Below the pieces are notes generated by a model that made no database searches, was not told the DNA's origin, and was given only the letters and a program-made list of their open reading frames with translations. Source: Monarcha castaneiventris obscurior (taxonomy: Eukaryota > Chordata > Aves > Passeriformes > Monarchidae). From it: a stretch of DNA of 64,000 nucleotides. Below are positions 61,513 through 64,000 of this stretch, piece after piece (the first letter of the stretch is position 1; each line of letters opens with the position of its first letter). Location of the stretch: NCBI GenBank assembly GCA_026261815.1, contig JAMPIT010000890.1, forward strand, positions 5,734,001 through 5,798,000. Reading direction: 5' to 3'. Made by a program: the position numbers and the translations under genes.

Positions 61513-63078
61513 ATGGGAGAAAGAATATAAATGGAGAGGGAAGGAATTACAGTGTTAGTATTACTTATAGGGAAAAAATTTTTTAAAAATTATGGACTTT
61601 TGTGGTTTGAGCTTGAATATTTTTCAAGGGACTAGTGCAATCTATAGTGCTAGATTATGCAGACTTTAAAAGAGTGCTTTTCTAATCAAAACAAAGCTTT
61701 CTTCAATGCTTTACCAAGATTGCACAAGATAAGCACATAATGACAACTAAGTATAGGCACTTGCTGTGCTGAAGGTAGCCAGTAATCTTTAAGTTGCTAA
61801 ATGTATTTGCATGGCTGTGTTGAATATTATTTCCATCTTCAGAGATGCAGTTGTTATTACTATCCCTCTCCCCAGTATCTGATAGCCTTAATGCCAAGAT
61901 TAACTTTCTCTTTTCTTTCCTAACAAAAAAGAGATTGGTGTAAGGAAAAGTAAATTAGTACAGGCTACTAAATGGGAATAGACAGCTATAAATAACCAAA
62001 GCATTTCCTCTCAACTACAGTTTTGATGTTTGCCTTGAAATTTTCTGGTTTTCCGTCTAATGTATTAAGAATCTGACAGTGGCAGGCTGGGAAAGAACTT
62101 TAGGAGAACTGCTGCTGCTTTTCATTAATTTAATACCTGATTTTTTCAGTGTAAGATTTTCAGAGTGTAAAGATTCAGGAACTTCGTTTCTATGGAGCCT
62201 GTGATATCTCACCTCCCACGCTGATGCAGTGTAGGTGTGAAACTTGTCTAAAAGGTGTTTGTGAAGGGTAGCAATGGCCAGTGCAACGATGGTTAGTTTG
62301 GGAAGAAAAAAATTATCCGCAGATGTTAAAAATATGATTAATCATGTAGAAGTAGATTGGAAATTTGCACGCTATGAAAATCACAGATCTAATTTGTTCC
62401 CAGAGGATATATTTAAGTACAGCTCCATTGACTTTAATAGAGTTACTTGACACTTCAGAGTCATGTCAGCGAGAGGACAATCGAACCCAATTTCCTTAGA
62501 GTAAGCAAGTGCAGGGGAATTTCAATCAGCATTTTTTTCAGATTTTGGTTATGAAATTGAAGCCACACATATCCATCTCAAGCACAGCTTTTTAAACTTA
62601 TTTGTATTTCTTTTTGACTTTCTGATGAAGAGCAATAAAAAGGAAAGTTGTTTTGAGTTGAAATTGGTAAAATACAAGGTTTGCATACTTTTTTACTGGC
62701 TGTAACTTGATACACCATCCTTTGCGATGGGGTGTGGTTGGCACAACCAGAAAATGCAGACCCCAAAATTGCAGTCTTGTGTTGGTAGCTGGTATGCACC
62801 TCAGGACAGAAGTTGCAGGGGAATTTGTGATCTTGCTCATGAGTGCAGGACAGTTCCTGGCATCCACCTTCTGTAAAATCACCCTGATCATTCTCTGGTT
62901 TCCCTTTCAGTGTCGCTGCAGGCAGCAACCACACTGCACTGCCCTGGACTGCTCTTACTGTCACCCAGGCACGTTGTTTTAATTGCAGCCATCTGTCCTT
63001 CTGCTGCTGCTGCTTACAGCGTGGGGATTCTTCAGGGTTTCCTTCATATTTGATATGAAACTGGTGTTTGTTGTCATC

Positions 63079-63200
63079 TCACAATCTCAGAATGGTTAGG
63101 GATGGAAGGGACCTTAAACATCATGTAGTTCCAACCCTCCTTCCATGGGCAGGGAAAGATTCCACTAGACCAGGTTGCATAAAACCCCCTCCAGCCCCAA
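63079..63200 (-). mobile_element. CR1 LINE 3' end, short
   Basis: The plus strand carries TCACAATCTCAGAATGGTTA, GATGGAAGGGACCTTAAACA, TTCCAACCCTCCTTCCATGG and CACTAGACCAGGTTGCATAA, the landmarks of the reversed CR1 3' end. The sense strand is minus, and about 120 bp remain after 5' truncation. The octamer tail has decayed. It belongs to the same general subfamily as the copy at 13501 but is more diverged. Confidence 0.9.
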
Positions 63201-64000
63201 CCAATTTGAGTGCTGCTGTTGCTGAGGCTGAGACACTTCAGTTTGAGATAGCTCCAGACACGTGGGAGGGGAGGGGGATGTCAGCCTCCCCACTCTGTTT
63301 AGCTGTTTGGTGTCATGCAGAGATGAATGCTGGCATGTGAGCATGGAAGATAACGTGTTTTCTGTGTGAACTGAACACAACAATTAAGCAGCAAGAGGAG
63401 GTCGAGCATCATGACTCTAAATCCTGTATTGTGAGGAAAATCTCCATAACCCCAGACATTTAACACAGCTGGAGCTCTATCTGCTCTAGCTCTGTTGGCA
63501 TTGATCCTGATGTGGGAGAGGAGGAGGAGGAGGAGGGTCAGACTGATTATTGGTCTTTTGTGCCTTGGTCAATGTAAATTTCTGCCTCACTGAAATGTTT
63601 TGATAAATGGGAATCGTCTTTTAACTCCCTGTGAGATAAATACTTCTATTGAGCCTGTGCAGCTTTGTTTTACTGTGCAACATCCAAATCTGTGCTGCAC
63701 TTTGAAATATTTGGAAGCCCAGTACAGTAAGCAAGGACCAGTTTTGTGCATATGAGACAAAAGAGAAGTCTTTGCTGAAGTTGCAGACAGCCTCAGCCTT
63801 ATTTTGGTTAATTTTGGGTGTGCATCAAGATGTCAGTTTATGGCTTTGTAGATTTGATTTATTTTTTAAAAATTCCGTGCAGAGATTTAAGTAAAGTAAA
63901 ATTTCTGTTTGATGAGTTAGAAAATATTTTCTTAGATCTAATTGATTTGTTTCAGAAATCAACCTAAAAAGTCTCAAGCCAGCTGCACAACTAAGGTAGA
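63201..64000. other. Unique non-coding stretch
   Basis: No gene is visible. A GAG-type microsatellite is listed separately. The last 150 bases are AT-rich without a clear motif cluster. Confidence 0.55.
63516..63537. repeat. GAG/GGA trinucleotide repeat, short
   Basis: About six units of GAG occur in a polypurine context. This is a probable short variable microsatellite. Confidence 0.88.

Larger units (their letters stand above)
53274..63078. other. Unique non-coding stretch
   Basis: No gene is supported. Open frames of 141 codons (53269-53694, minus) and 179 codons (60008-60547, plus) have no recognisable domain. There is a T-rich run at 56082-56128. The candidate element at 58.44-58.86 kb and the palindrome at 61490-61512 are listed separately. 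The part at 60.8-61.1 kb is locally more GC-rich but is not a CpG island. A cysteine-rich open tail after an acceptor-like site at 62910 is discussed under findings. Confidence 0.5.

Overview
The window looks like non-coding nuclear DNA from a bird. The evidence is in the dispersed repeats. Six fragments belong to avian-type CR1 LINEs, and one older fragment is CR1-like. There is also one solo LTR that I recognise as an endogenous-retrovirus (ERVL-like) family common in birds, especially Neoaves. The sequence is AT-leaning and CpG-poor, and I see no CpG island, no tRNA or rRNA gene and no CRISPR array. I found no open reading frame that I can defend as a host protein-coding gene. The longest open frames (about 130 to 180 codons) have no recognisable domain. 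The window is therefore best read as a large intron or an intergenic/gene-desert segment; I cannot say which gene it belongs to.

Layout. 1-8.9 kb: unique sequence with a 25-bp tandem duplication (1591-1640), T-rich runs, an AT-rich candidate conserved element (about 3860-4290) and an 87-nt exon-like interval (5063-5149). 9.15-9.99 kb: an old, decayed CR1-like LINE on the + strand with endonuclease-domain blocks. 12.9-13.3 kb: a candidate regulatory element, followed by a CR1 3' end on the - strand (13501-14006). About 19.8-20.97 kb: a 1.2-kb internal CR1 fragment on the - strand. It carries the end of ORF1 (esterase-like) joined to the start of ORF2 (endonuclease). 21-31 kb: unique sequence with two homeodomain-motif-rich candidate elements (about 27.65-27.93 kb and 29.10-29.23 kb) and a G-rich run. 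31.4-38 kb: a CR1 fragment with an apparent internal deletion and a roughly 50-bp CR1 stub of opposite orientation. 38-46.4 kb: AT-rich unique sequence and a polypurine tract. 46412-46995: the solo LTR with a perfect 5-bp target-site duplication. 47-64 kb: unique sequence with two further CR1 3' ends (53.15 and 63.08 kb), a strong AT-rich candidate element (58.44-58.86 kb), a 23-bp near-palindrome and a short GAG-type repeat.

No genes work together here. The functional content I would bet on is cis-regulatory: several AT-rich tracts packed with TAAT/ATTA cores look like the conserved non-coding elements found around developmental genes. That is inference, since I cannot run an alignment. The novel-system search gave no convincing new system. 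The best leads are the candidate conserved elements, a few exon-like intervals with good splice signals, and the structure of the repeats.
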